Below are positions 1-12,286 of a stretch of DNA of 64,000 nt, in pieces. Both the position numbers and the translations under genes were made by a program. The notes beneath the pieces are model-generated. The model searched no databases. It saw nothing but the letters and a program-made list of their open reading frames with translations, and was not told where the DNA came from. Numbering within the stretch: position 1 is the stretch's first letter; each line of letters opens with the position of its first letter. This DNA comes from Amphibalanus amphitrite (taxonomy: Eukaryota; Arthropoda; Thecostraca; Balanomorpha; Balanidae), in NCBI RefSeq assembly GCF_019059575.1, contig NW_024881973.1, positions 186,001 to 250,000 on the forward strand. Direction: 5' to 3'.

Positions 1-266
1 TGTGACATCTCCTCTGGCAGTGAGGGCGTTGCGAAGTTGCGACATCTGAAGACCGTGCAGAGTTTCACTTATGACGTCATAGGTCAGTGACCTGACCTGA
101 CCCAAAAATGCGGTTGGTGTCAAAAGATGCGGCTTGGATCAAAGGTCAGGTATGCCAAGCGTCAGCTCTCTATCGCCAGCGTGTTCGGAGCTATCGCGAA
201 AAAAAAAACCCTATGGGGGGGCGGCACCCGCCCCCCCCCCCCCCCCCCTCGGCCGGCGAGGGTTAA
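1..266. mobile_element. Right end of a TTAA-bounded element with a G-run/C-run hairpin (copy E, cut by window start)
   Basis: The end reads GAGGGTTAA, with TTAA at 263-266. Just inside it a 7-base G-run (215-221), a 9-base loop and an 18-base C-run (231-248) can fold into a hairpin. Positions 72-150 carry several TGACCT/AGGTCA half-sites. The same plan (TTAACCCT end, G/C hairpin, TGACC-rich interior) recurs at 15.7, 37.7, 38.6, 45.6 and 63.0 kb. The left end lies outside the window. TTAA targets and CCC-starting termini suggest a piggyBac-like non-autonomous element; Kolobok is the alternative. Confidence 0.6.
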
Positions 267-1091
267 TCTATGATGGATTTTTTTATGTAGCTTTAAAATC
301 CGATGATTTCTTGTCACAACTTAGATGGGTACTGTTTGACCTTACGTCATCTAATTATTTCAAACACATAGTATCTTCAATGCAAATTGGCAATGTTTCA
401 CACGTCAACCTCTGCTTTGAATCGATTGATAAGGGTGAAAAACGCATGAAGAGACGTATGTTTCACATTTTAATCATGTGCATATTCATTTTTATTCTCT
501 AAGCATAGGTACACTTTGGTGCGTCAAGGGAGGTCAAACACGCCCAACGCCGTTCAGGAAAACGAGTGACTAACAACAATGTAAATGTCATTAAATCGCC
601 GGTCCGCCCTTTGAATGCGGATAAAGAACGCACTACGACTGGGCGAATTTCGAGACTGGCCAAAAGCAATCACAGCCCGCTCCCAATATCCCGCTTGCAG
701 TGCCCCTCCACCAGCACAGTACACAATGTATCTGTACATTATCTCACTTGCATTATATACTATTTCGCTTGCAATGTGCCCTTTCCGATCAAAGCGTGTG
801 CCCTATGCCACCTTTGGGACGCAGTGAAAAATCCGTAAAATATGGCCTGCTTATATTTTTCTAAGCGCCAGCAAGAGTAAAGAATAGTGACCCAGCTAAG
901 CAAAAATATTTCACAATACACCTTGCTGCAGTCACGAATTTCAAACTTTATGTTCATTCGACACGATGACGCAAACTAATTCCATCACTTTGACGCTCAC
1001 TTTCTTTCAGACGATTTGTCTACAAGCTCAGTTCCATTCATGCCCCACTGGGTCACATTCTCCCGCTCGGCTACCGGCTCCGTTCCCACAC

Positions 1092-1178
1092 CCTCCCGTC
1101 CCTCCCATCCTCTCCCCGCCGCCTCCTCCCGCCTCCTCCCGTCCCTCCCATCCTCTCCCCTCCGCCTCCTCCCGCGGC
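1092..1178. repeat. Two-copy 45 bp polypyrimidine direct repeat
   Basis: A C/T-rich block beginning CTCCCGTCCCTCCCATCC occurs at 1092 and again 45 bases later at 1137, with only small differences. It is a simple tandem duplication in a strand-asymmetric pyrimidine tract. Confidence 0.7.
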
Positions 1179-2747
1179 CCAGTTTACTGCTCTGACGCCT
1201 CGGCGGCAATCGTGGCGCGCTAGCGGTGACGAGTGACGCGCTCGGTGTGCGCCACACGCCGCCGATCAGCACGCCGTGCCGCGATAGCATCGACTAATTA
1301 TGGTGCGAAGCTGGCGCATGAATTACAAACCGACAGCGGGCGGCGGCGGCGGGAACGGCAGGAAACGGAGCTGATTGGTATCTCTCCGAAGCCGCAGTGG
1401 CCACACAAAGTACCGGCGAGGGCAAACACGGGCCTGATTACTGAGTGAACGGTTTGCCGGTCTCGCGGCGGGGTGCCACGGCAGGATATTTATCGTGTGT
1501 CGTCGGCGAACATAGCCGGGCATGGATGCCGCCCCGTGTCTCAACTGTAACACCCGAACGGCCTCGGATACACACTTTTTAAGGCCGCGCCACACCTGCC
1601 GTGGGATCCAGCACAAAACATACGCCAGACCCGGGACTGAATTGGTTTCTGTTCGATGAGAAAATGCCTGGATTGGCAGCTGAGAATGAAGGGCCGCTTC
1701 GGCACAATATCCCTGGTAAAAGCTTCTGTCTCTGCTCATCAAGGTGAATTGATTCATTTGTGTCTAAGAGCATTGGTGGATCGTATGGAGAAAATACTTT
1801 GCATATTTGTTTTATTGCTGTTTTCATACCCACGTTTAATTTTCTTCATAATAATCCCAACTTTTTGTCACCTTGTTCGCTTATTATTTAGCGCCAACCC
1901 TTTGTTTTCTAGCCAGCCTCATCCTATCAAATATCGCGTGACAACTAGCAATTAAGAGACCAATAAAATGACAAGAATGCGTACCGTCCGGCGAAGATGA
2001 CGCGGGATTTGGAAAGGGTTGACAATCGACATGGTGGGGAGGCGCTGGCTCGTGTTAATTAGTGCTATCACAGGGCGTTTAGTCCAGATTTCCTCCAATC
2101 CGTCACCTTTGAGTGCGGGCACACGATGCAGTGATAACATCGGGTGGATGATAGATTCGGCCTGTCCCCGCCAGGCGTCGTTCAGTTGATGACAATGATA
2201 GTGACGAAAATCGAAAGTGTCAGGGACGGAAATCCTTCGGTGTAGGCCCCAACTTCGCTCAACATTTTTCGTAAACCAATTGGTCACGACGCATAATGCG
2301 TATTGGCCTGCCATGTTCCACAAAAAGCATACGCTGCATAAGCAAGGATGATATCTGGAATCACATTCCTGTTTCCATTTCAGTATGAACCCATCATTCA
2401 GACAGCCAACCCTAACCGTTCCCACTTTACCAGTGCTGCTGTCATTCAGCGTCAAATAATCAGCATCTCCATCTCACCAGTCAAACACCGAGACCTCGAC
2501 TGCTAACGATTGATCACACTCAGCTGGAGGTCCGCGTTAGAGAGTCATCCACTGTATGCCGAGTGCATACTGACTGCAGCGTGAACACCGGGCGCTGAAC
2601 ACACTGAGCAGTGAGCACAGTAGCTCGTGTTGATTGCATCGGAACGCCTCTGATCTGCATCGGACCGAGGCTGATCGGCGGCACAGAACCAGGAAGGAGG
2701 GACGGGCGCAGCGATCACTCATGACTCGCCAGTCACCGCCGCTGCTA

Positions 2748-2775
2748 CCGCCGCCGCCGCCGCCGCCGCCGCCGC
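2748..2775. repeat. (CCG)n microsatellite
   Basis: About nine uninterrupted CCG/CGC triplets are visible. The short frame that crosses them reads as poly-proline but has no other coding support. Confidence 0.85.
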
Positions 2776-3524
2776 TCGCCTACCCAGACCCATCATCACC
2801 CAGCAGTACGGGCCGTGCTAATTTTATGGCTATTGACTACTGGTCGGTAAAGAAGGCACCCCTGGACGCTCAGAGGCGTGGCGGTGCTTCAATGACAGCC
2901 GGGGGCGCTCCGCGGCCGTCAGTGCAGTCAATGCATTATCGGTGCCCTCTCTCTAGGCCGTGCACGTAGTCGGAATAGGTTCCGCCGCCGGTGCCTCCAC
3001 AGGATTGTCCATATAACCGACTCAACTGATAATTAGCGGCAACTGTTTATGTTTCTCGTTGTGGTAATAGATGAAATAACTCAACGGCAAAAATGACGTG
3101 AAATTTACCATAAGCAGTCGTAAATGCACATCTTAGAAACTAGCTGCTTTCGGCAGCGTCAAGTTCGGATGAATGGCGATTTTTCTGGCCATATGCACTT
3201 TAAAATGAGCATTAAATGTAGTGTTTAGCTCCATGAATCTGCATAAATTCAGTAACGACACAACCAGAACGTGCCAACCAGTGGAGGCTTATTCAGAAGC
3301 CCATGAACACGCTAATGCTGATTTGAACTTCTAGTCGATCTTGTTCAATCAGCGAGAAGCGCGTGCTCATATTAAAAGTGTCATGTTCTGACATAGGACG
3401 AGCAACGCATGTTGATGCAGATGAATATCAATTAGTTTTATCAATGCCTCGAGGCAAACTATTAACTGCTGCAAGGGTCTGCAAAGAGGTCTGGATTTTC
3501 CTTTTCTTTTTTTGCCTGTTATTA

Positions 3525-4318
3525 TTAAAGGGACAGTATCACCATTTTGATGAAATTTGACATTGCATAGGCCCCACCTTTCTGGTCCGGGAACTGAAGA
3601 CCGATCCTCGAAGCTCCACACCGTTATCCCGCTATCGCCGCTCAAAGTACGAAAGGTGTACCACACTTTTTGAATCGTGCTTCACTATCTTCACTGTTTA
3701 AATGTTTGCGCCGTTTTGAATTGACCGCCAGTAATAAAACTTTTACCCTGGTCATTTCATCAAATTTTATAAAGCCAAAACGTTTTTCGCACTTATTCAT
3801 CACCGTTAAATTCATTAAATAGTCGTAGGCAATTTCCGCTGTTTCCTTCGGATTTTAGCGGCTCAACAAAGGAATTCCTCCAGCTTGAATCACAATCTCC
3901 CTCCAATGTATGACGTTTATCACGTGATTGTCACGTGATATTTTCTCCAATTGTCAATTGTCACGTCCAATTGTCACTCCCTCCAATTGTCACGTTATAT
4001 TTTTATAGGCAATACCTAAGGCTACCTCTCCCTAAGGACAACTCAATCAGAAGAACGACCGCGTAAGCGTAGCGTCAATAATGTATTATCTGCGCCAGTT
4101 CTGTAATAATTTTGCATGCTTCCAAACTGGCGGCCATGCTTGTATAGTGGTGGTTCGCTCATGAAAATGAATCATGAAAATGAAATGTGGTTGCAATATT
4201 TTTCACCGAGTTCGGTCCTTAAACTATGTTTTTCTGATTCAGAAAAATAAGAAATGCTAGTAAAAAAAAAAATCAGCTCCATACATGGATTTTTTTTTCG
4301 ATGATACTGTCCCTTTAA
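3525..4318. mobile_element. TTAA-flanked MITE with AGGGACAGTATCA termini
   Basis: The left end reads TTAA then AGGGACAGTATCA (TTAA at 3525-3528). The right end is its inverse, TGATACTGTCCCT then TTAA (4315-4318). The element is about 0.8 kb, has no ORF of note and is AT-rich. It contains a cluster of CACGTGAT/CAATTGTCACG repeats at about 3920-4000. TTAA duplication points to piggyBac or Kolobok mobilisation. Its termini differ from those of the G-hairpin family. Confidence 0.75.
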
Positions 4319-5684
4319 GACATAAGAAGAACACATTCAGGAAACGAAGGTGAGGATTCCCAGCCGTTATCAAGTAGCTGTTACACGTTTTTTACCAGCT
4401 GTCTCTCCCAGGGTCAAGGTGTAGCCTTCCACATTCAACTGGAGCTCCGAGTTTGAGGTCCTCCACTGGCGTTCCAGGCTGTCCTGATCCACTCCGATAA
4501 ACCCCAGCGGGAACAGAGGGCACACGCGCTCTGCCCTCCCCTCCTCCCGTTCCGCGCTCCTCCCTGCTCCCCAATCACCTGCTCCTAATGGGAATTATAT
4601 TTCACAGATTTGTTCAGTCGTCTGGCCGGCAACATGCGCAGCGGTTGTGTTGAGACTTTTTGCCGGCTTTTTTGCCGGTCTCGATTCTTGTGGTTGATAC
4701 GGCGCCTCGACAAAAGCCGTGCCGCGTGTGGGGCACTTACGGCGAGGAGCGGAGAGAGGAGAGGAGGGAGTGATAAAGACGTGCTCTGGTGCGCCGGGAA
4801 GATGAACTGGAGGAAGGACTTCAGGTGGACTTGGCGGTGACATGTGTTTTATAGACTCCTTAGAGCCTTGTTTGTGAGTGTTTGATTAACATCATGGCTT
4901 TGAAATACCAGTGAAAGCGAAATAAATTGAAAATCGAAGAGGGAAAATAAAATATTTTTTAGCAACATTCCTATACAATGATTAAAAAAGATAATGGATC
5001 GCTTGTTCTATAGGATTATAGTGCAAAAGTTAAAACTGTTCGAAAACATCATTCGAGAGGAATCAAAACCATCGTCCGACCCCAACATTTTGCCAGAGTT
5101 TCAGCCAGCATTATGTCTGGCAGCCATTCGCCGAACAGCCTCCGTTGACAGCTGCATCTGCACTTTGACGTCTCTATGACGGCTGAGTGGTTGGTCATGC
5201 TTGACACGCCAACGCTCTTAACGACAGCGATACGGCACGTCGTTAAGTCTTCCCGAACATGTTGCCTAAGCACGTGTAATCCCGCTGCTGGCTATCCCTG
5301 ACGAGATGTCACCGACATGTCCTGACAAGACCGACTGACACCCGACCCGGTGTCGCCTCTGCGCCAGCGAGGACCTCAAACAGAACCCTAATGCACATCA
5401 GCATGCAGCTGCAATGCGTGCGGACACGCCGGCGTCAATTTATGGACAATTAGCGCCTCCCCTGACAAGACAACTGGTATCACAATGCGAATCGCATCAG
5501 CGATTCATTACTGAACATCGGCGCTGGTCCTTGGACGACTTCATGAATGCAGCACATTGTTATTCTCTGGAATGTGCACTAGCCAACGCAGGCTGGGAGG
5601 CCCTTCGGCAAAGGTGGACAGACAGACAGCCAGACAGAAAAAAGAGTTACAGAACGACATAAGGTGATGGAAGACGAGAGCTAT
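4319..5684. other. Intergenic, no gene recognised
   Basis: A CpG-rich stretch near 4490-4840 has overlapping short frames on both strands, but no domain or conserved motif. Nothing else stands out. Confidence 0.55.
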
Positions 5685-5784
5685 TGAGAAAGAGAGCTAG
5701 AGCGAGAGAGAAAGAGAGCTTTAGCGAGAGAGAGAAAAAGAGAGCAAAGAGAGGGCGAGAGGATGAGAGAGAGATAAAGAGAGG

Positions 5785-5825
<41 letters not shown>

Positions 5826-5850
5826 GAGAAAGAGGGGAGAGAGAGGCGGA
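5685..5850. repeat. (GA)n microsatellite with GAGAGAAA variants
   Basis: This is a purine tract of GA dinucleotides and related GAGAAAG units, with a perfect GA run near 5791-5822. Apparent Arg/Glu-rich (+) and Ser/Leu-rich (-) frames across it come from the repeat. Confidence 0.9.
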
Positions 5851-6875
5851 TGTACATACATACAAACGTCTACCAATTGTAAGAAGGGCTCCGTTGCATC
5901 AAGTTGCCTAAAGCAGAGCTTGCAAGGAGTCAAGTAGTAATAACAGCGACTCAGACAAGGGTGCAGGGTCCGTGGAACGCCCGTGAGGTCAGTGAGAAGT
6001 CGGGGGAAGTCTGGGTGTCGGGAAGAGGGGAGGGGGCGGGTAGAGGTCCACCTGCTCTTCTGGCGGGGCATTAGCATTCCGCTGGGGCGACTCGGCTCGC
6101 GCCAAACTGCCACCGCGGCTGGCGCGCCAGATCAACACCCAGAGGCCGATCGGCGCGGCTTTAGCGGCAAAAACGGGCACCGAGGCCCGCGCGCCGATCG
6201 AGAAATTGGTCGGTGGTATTCGCCGCCGTTTTGGAGGTCATGGACAGACAGTGGAGACGATGAAACCGGTAAGTTGCACTGAAAAAATATGTGTGTTCTG
6301 TGTATATTGGACAAATATGGCGAACAAACAAGCAAAGTTTAAAGTCTATTTGCAATTTCGATCGATTTTTCACGAGCTAAATAAAACGTTGCACACCTTT
6401 GCAGTATCATATGTGGGTAAATAAGTGAGGTGTATTGTTTCGTTATTTTTACGCTGTACAGGAAGGGCTATTTACAACTAACATACTGGCTGAAATTCGC
6501 ATACAAACTCCTCTGTAAACCAGTAGTTATTCAAACTGACCGCCCAATTACTACATCGCTTGACAATAGCCCAAAACATACCATTAGAGAAATGCCTGCC
6601 ATTCCTTGCCGATCCTCGGTGTGTGCAGCACGTTCCTTGATTGACAGTTGTCCTCAGAGTAACAATTGTTCTGGTGTCAGTGACATTGTCACCACGGGGA
6701 ACCGGAACACCAATCAGTATTGTTTCTCCGGTGGACAGAGCGGCCGCCGCGTCTGTCTCACTGTGGGTGGTCGGCAGGGGTGGCAGTCCGCCCCCGCCCA
6801 CCGCGGGCGGCGACGGAACCGGGCGGAACCCCCGCCGGAGTCGCCGTCAGGGGCACACGGGACGCCGCTCGCCTC
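5851..6875. other. Intergenic, no gene recognised
   Basis: Positions 5980-6270 are CpG-rich and are followed by a good splice-donor-like sequence (CCG|GTAAGT, 6267-6274). This could be a non-coding first exon of an unseen gene. No coding domain supports that. Confidence 0.35.
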
Positions 6876-6989
6876 CTCTTTTCTTCTCTTCTCTTCTCTT
6901 CTCTTCTCTTCTCTTCTCTTCTCTTCTCTTCTCTTTTCTTTTATCTTCTCTTCTCTTCTCTTCTCTTCTCTTCTCTTCTCTCAAGCTCC
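6876..6989. repeat. (TCTTC)n microsatellite
   Basis: Roughly twenty TCTTC/TTCTC pentamers run almost without interruption and grade into a looser pyrimidine tract up to about 7050. Leu/Ser-rich frames over it are repeat artefacts. Confidence 0.9.
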
Positions 6990-7394
6990 GCTAACTCTTC
7001 TCTTCCCTTCTCTGCTTTCCTCCTCTCTTTTGCTTTATTTTTATCTCTGCGCCTTTTTGTTTCATTATTCCATCATTAACAAATTTGTTTGTTGCTCATT
7101 TACCGTTCAAACTCACCCTAGCTTCTACAAAATCACTATACAATCAACTCGCGCCAAACATTTATTTGGCAATAATCACCGCGGCCGTTGGGCGGTTGGT
7201 CTTCCCCAGTCCTCCCCTCTCCCGGCCCCTCTCTCCCCCTGGCCGCTGGGCACGGCACGAGCCAGCGCGGCTGTTATCAGTCGCCGGGATCAGATGGGGG
7301 TACTTGAAGTGCCGCAGGTGCCGGCTCCCCACCTGGACCCTCACCGACTGCAGGTGGTTGACTTCCTCGCCGGTCCCCGGGTCTCGGGCCGGCG

Positions 7395-8575
7395 GCCGGC
7401 AGAGGCGACCGAATCACTGAGAGACTAAATCACTGCGAGACCGAATCACTGCAGAAGAGGCGACCAAGCCGCTGCGAGACGAGACCGAATCACTGCCATC
7501 ACTGCTAGGACGGGACCAAATCACAACCGGCAGAGACGACCGAATCACTGCGAGACTAAATCACTGCCGGGAGAGGCGACCAAATCACTGCGAGACCGAA
7601 TCACTGCAGAAGAGAAGACCAAGTCACTGCGAGACCGAATCACTGCAGAAGAGGCGACCAAGTCACTGCGAGACGGGTCAAAATAACTGCCATCCTTGCC
7701 GGAAGACGGAACTTAATCACAGCCGGCAGAGGTGACCGAATCACTGCGAGACCGAAGTTACTGTGAGACCGAATCATCGCCGACAGAGACGGCCAAATCA
7801 CCACAACAGACGCAACCAAATCACCGTGGCAGAGGCGACCAAACACCACGGCAGAGGCGATCAAATCACGAGACCGAATCACTGGGACACTGAATCACTG
7901 CCGTCACTGTTGGCAGAAGCACTCGAGTATCAGCCGGTGACAGGCAACCAAATCGCCGCTAGACAGGATCGAGTCACCAACAAAACGCTAGTAACCGCAA
8001 ATTGTTGGAAATAGGCAAACACTTTTCGTTAGTAAGCTGGTATGATGCGACCGGCGACAAAATCGTCGCTGACAGAGGCGACCGAATCATTGCGAGACTA
8101 AATCACTGCCGGGAGAGGCGACCAAATCACTGCGAGACCGAATCACTGCAGAAGAGGCAACCAAATCACTTCGAGACCGAATCACTACGTGACTAAGTCA
8201 CTGCCGTCACTGCCGGCAGAGACGATTGAATATCTGCCGGTAGACGGGACCGGCAACCAAAGTTCTGCCGTTAGACGGAACCGAGTTAACACGTAGACGC
8301 GACCGAATCACCAAAGTCCAAAACACCGCTAGTAGATGCGACCAGTGGCCAAATCACTGCGAGACCGAATCACGAGACCGAATCACGAGACCGAATCACT
8401 ACGCCAGACAGAAGACACCACCGGGTTTTCGGCTCGCCACGGTCACCGTCAGAGGGGTCCAAATCACCGCGGCAGATGCGACCAGCGCGGCGACCGAATC
8501 ACGATCACTGCGACCCAACAGCTTCCAAAGAATGTGACCGAAGCACAGACATCACCGAGCGTAGCAAAACCATTG
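7395..8575. repeat. Degenerate 16-17 bp minisatellite field
   Basis: Dozens of diverged copies of a unit like CCGAATCACTGCGAGA, often alternating with GGCGACCAAATCACTG, fill about 1.2 kb. Spacing varies and higher-order blocks repeat: the stretch near 7530-7640 reappears near 8085-8180. No transposon termini are visible around it. Confidence 0.85.
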
Positions 8576-11500
8576 CATGGGCGAATAGATGACTATCTTT
8601 GGAAAGATTGTTTTCATTTTGCGTTTTACTTTTGCTCTGTGCGGCATCTTCGTGGTTATTGTATTCTTTTTCATTCATACCTGATGAATACGAGCCTGCT
8701 CGAAGACAGAAATGATATGCCCCTTCACCGCGATTTGATGTGTCATTCTGAATAATTGCGACACAATTTTCGTCATTTTGGGTGATTAGATCACTTTAGC
8801 GTTACTTGATAATCTATTTTGTGATTTACAAATGGAGACGTTCACACAGGTCTCACATCGCCAGCTAAATCGAGTTTAGATCGAATAGGAAAGTTTAATT
8901 TCTCAATTATTTGTTCAGAGGATAATTGTCTCACAGCATATTTTTATCTTAAAGTCCAACAGTCCATGTCCTATTGTGTGTAAGCGATGAGCGTGCCCTT
9001 TTGTGTTCGAATCATACAAAGATCTGTTTAAACTTCTCGGGTTGATTAGGACAACCTTGCGGCATTTTTGTAACGGAAGACAGAGCCTCCGTTTCCGAAA
9101 GTTTCTTTCTTGACTCCATGGTGGATATCGCTGCACCAATACACCATGTGAGGTAACTCGGTCAGTGGGCTGTCGTGAAGACTGCATTACAAGCACTCCA
9201 AGCAGGTTTGGTCGATCACTGGAACAATGCCCTACGCTTAGGCGAAACGCTGTTACATATTTAAAGCGACCGGTGGCGCTGGTGTGTATCATCTGCCTGT
9301 CGGGCCGCCCCCTGCCTGTCGCGGCCTCAGACGGGGTCCGATAGACGCCGAACCATCAGCTGGTGTGTCTCGCTGCCCCCTGGCCGACCCCCGGATGACC
9401 AGACTCGGGCAGCAGCTGCAGCGGGCTATGGAGACGCCACCGGGTCGGGTCGCGGACAACTCGTCCGCTCGGACGCCGCCGCTGCTGCTCGGGAAATCGA
9501 TAGGCATCGCACTTGACGGAGACTGCGCTCTGACGCCGCCGAGACAAACGACATAAGAGCGGCGTTTAGCGGCGCCCATGTGCGCCAGGTGTGCCGGCGG
9601 CCACGAGCGCCGGATGTTGGACTGGGATCGAAGCTGAGCTATGGATATTGCATGCGATGGTGATCCGTTCATGGTTGACTTTAAGTCGGTCAGAGATGAC
9701 TACTGATCGAACGCTGCAGGCAGTGCGTCATTGAGATGCTGCGCAAGGTCGAGGTATCTCAGTTTTACGTCACCCCATGTCCTTTTTCCAGAGGCTCAAC
9801 ATCCGGTGACCCGACCAAGCCTCTCAGTTTCATAACAGCTCTCAGATTTCCTACATGACCCGGACGGGAAGTCACAAGGAGCGGCGGGAGTGAGTCGCCT
9901 CCCTGCCGACTGTCGGGCGGGCACTGGACCGTGGCCGAGCCGTGGACCCCCCTCGTCCCCGCCGCCGCCGCCGCCGGCCGGCACGTGCTGCATGTTAATG
10001 CGGCGCGACTGGCGCTAATGTGACGCGCCGCCGTGCAGCCGGCGGCGGCCGGTGCGGCGGCTGCTCGCGCCGGTCAGGTGCGCTGTAACTCCGCCAATCA
10101 TTGCCGATTGGGAGGCAGGTGAAAACGCCGCCATACGGGTACTATATGCCGGCTCGTTATTGATCCCGAAACAGCGAGCGCGCGTGCCGATCTGTGCCAG
10201 CTTGTCGCGCGCGCGGAGGCCGCCCGACCGACTCCCGGCTTCCGGGCTGCGGCGGACTCCAAACAATGACTCCCCGTGGAGTCGCTAATGAGTCAACCAG
10301 GGTCACCTCTTACCAGAAGGGTAAGCGGTTGAGGCCATGAAGCCTCAAAATCTCATGACCGGGATTATCGTAAGATCCAGATGGTAGCTAAATGAAATCA
10401 TTGGAACCATATTAAATCCATACGTACGAAAAACTGACTATAGAACCTAAAATGTACTTACTAAGAGCCCGCCCTGACAAGACAGTTTGTTGACCGAGTC
10501 ATGAGACGGGCGCCGTATTTGCCACAACACTAAAGGGGACATGTGTGTCGCACACTGTTCCCGTGCAATTAAAAGCGTTAAATGAGTAGTCACATTCCAG
10601 GCAGTTTGTTGCACACAGACAAGCGAACCACATCCAGGGAAGCAAATGACCTCACGACCGGCCGAGTCGGGCCTGCGGCGGTCCCATTGTGGCTCACCAC
10701 AAAAGCCGGCAACGGGAGCAGCTGGGCACAGCCACACTGCGAACACTTGTCACCGAAAACCTCCCACACACGGCGCCATTCACATGGAAAAACAGCGCCC
10801 CAAGGGTGGCCGGCATTGAATTCAGGACAGGGGACGGTCGCGACGGAACACTACACGGCAGCTTTGTGATGACGTTTGGGGGGGGGGGAGACGCCCGTTC
10901 AGGACGGCTAGAGGGGTGCATTGCGGTCCAGAAATGGTAGTCGAGTTCTACGCGGTGCTGTGCTTGCGTAGTAATGGATGACAAAGCGTGAAACCCGAAT
11001 AAGGCAGACTATTGAAATGTGTTACATTCGGTGTCAGTCGATCGACAGCGATGCATAACTTGATTTCGAGAAGGACGATTGATAAGGGCTGTGAAAGACT
11101 TCCGTAATCAATAGGCATGCTTTTGCTTACAAAGTTATTCTTAGCACCTAGCTCATTCCCTTACAATTATTTCATAAGCTACTTTACTTAACTGCCATGT
11201 GAGGGCAGGTTTGTGAATGATCCAGGGCAGTGACTACACCCCATCCCCCCGCAGAGCACTGAACTTCACCCCAACCTTCCGCCAGACAATACCCCGGCCG
11301 TGTTCTTGACGAAGGAACAGAGAGGACCTCTTCACAGCAAATATCATGCACTCGGCTACAAAAACACCAAGTGTGCCGACATGTGAGAATGCGGGATGAC
11401 TAAAACTATTCCCTGGTGCGTGCTGCAGGGGTCGATTTCGAGTGCCGGCTCAGAGGGGCTGGGACAGACGGCAGGGGAGTGGGACAGGATCAGAAGCTCG

Positions 11501-12284
11501 GCGGTCCTCTCAGCGATGGTGCTTGTAGGGGTGTTAGAGAGTGGTTAAAGACCTCCCGCAGAGGTACCGAAGCGTGGTCAGGTGCGCTGAAATAGTTCGG
11601 AATTGACTGGAACAATTTTGTGACGGGGTATTGTCTGAAGAGCATTCCGTTAGTTGAAACGGTAATGGTATAAGTGGTAGGTTAGAGGAGGCTGAAGTGG
11701 TCTCCCATAACCAATGGAATGCGGACGAGCATGCCAAATGCCAAGGCGACCTTACATTCAAAGCGGCGTCAAGTACCCGAGAGACATGGCTAGCATCATT
11801 TGCATAGACCCAACATTTCATTTAGAAAGAAGTAGGAGAAGTGAGCTTGGTGTCCTCGAGTCGTAAAGTCGACTGCAATTTTCAAACCAGTGATGTGCAT
11901 GTGAAGAAATGATAGCTATATGCACAAGCTTTACTCCTTACTCACTGAACAGACCAGAGCTGACCTGAAGAGCTGACCAGCGCGTGCAACCACTCCGACT
12001 CTGTCTCGCCTCGCGGCAGAGCGGCCCATCCGGTTGCCGACGCGGCAGCTCTTCATTTGGCCGGTATCGCCGACGGGCTCCGATTGGACCGTCCTTATCG
12101 GAAATTGGCGGATCGCCGTTACGAATGGCCGGCTCGGCCCACTGGCATCTCGGAGCGCCAACGCTAATAGCTGTCACGACCACGCAAAGTAGCTAAATTG
12201 CGCCGCAATCTGACCAATGTCGCCACCGTGCTGAGAGAACAAAGCTTTTATGTCGATGTAATTTGCCGCCGTGTGACTTCGATA
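8576..12284. other. Intergenic, no gene recognised
   Basis: CpG-rich patches at 9290-9600, 9880-10270 and 11980-12180 produce long overlapping frames on several strands without recognisable domains. A G-run lies at about 10878-10889. I see no paired termini or tandem repeats. Confidence 0.55.
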
Positions 12285-12286
12285 TA

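Larger units (their letters stand above)
267..3524. other. Intergenic, no gene recognised
   Basis: All open frames here are short and show no recognisable domain. Base composition alternates between AT-rich stretches and CpG-rich patches (about 1200-1560 and 2620-2990). The only clear structures are a pyrimidine-rich duplication at 1092 and a CCG run at 2748. Confidence 0.6.

Noticed and set aside
5647-6113. Ser/Leu- and Arg/Glu-rich frames over 5.6-6.1 kb
   Set aside because: They are translations of the GA/CT microsatellite.
6430-7428. 332-codon + strand open frame
   Set aside because: Its middle is the TCTTC microsatellite, the flanks differ in composition, and no part resembles a known protein.
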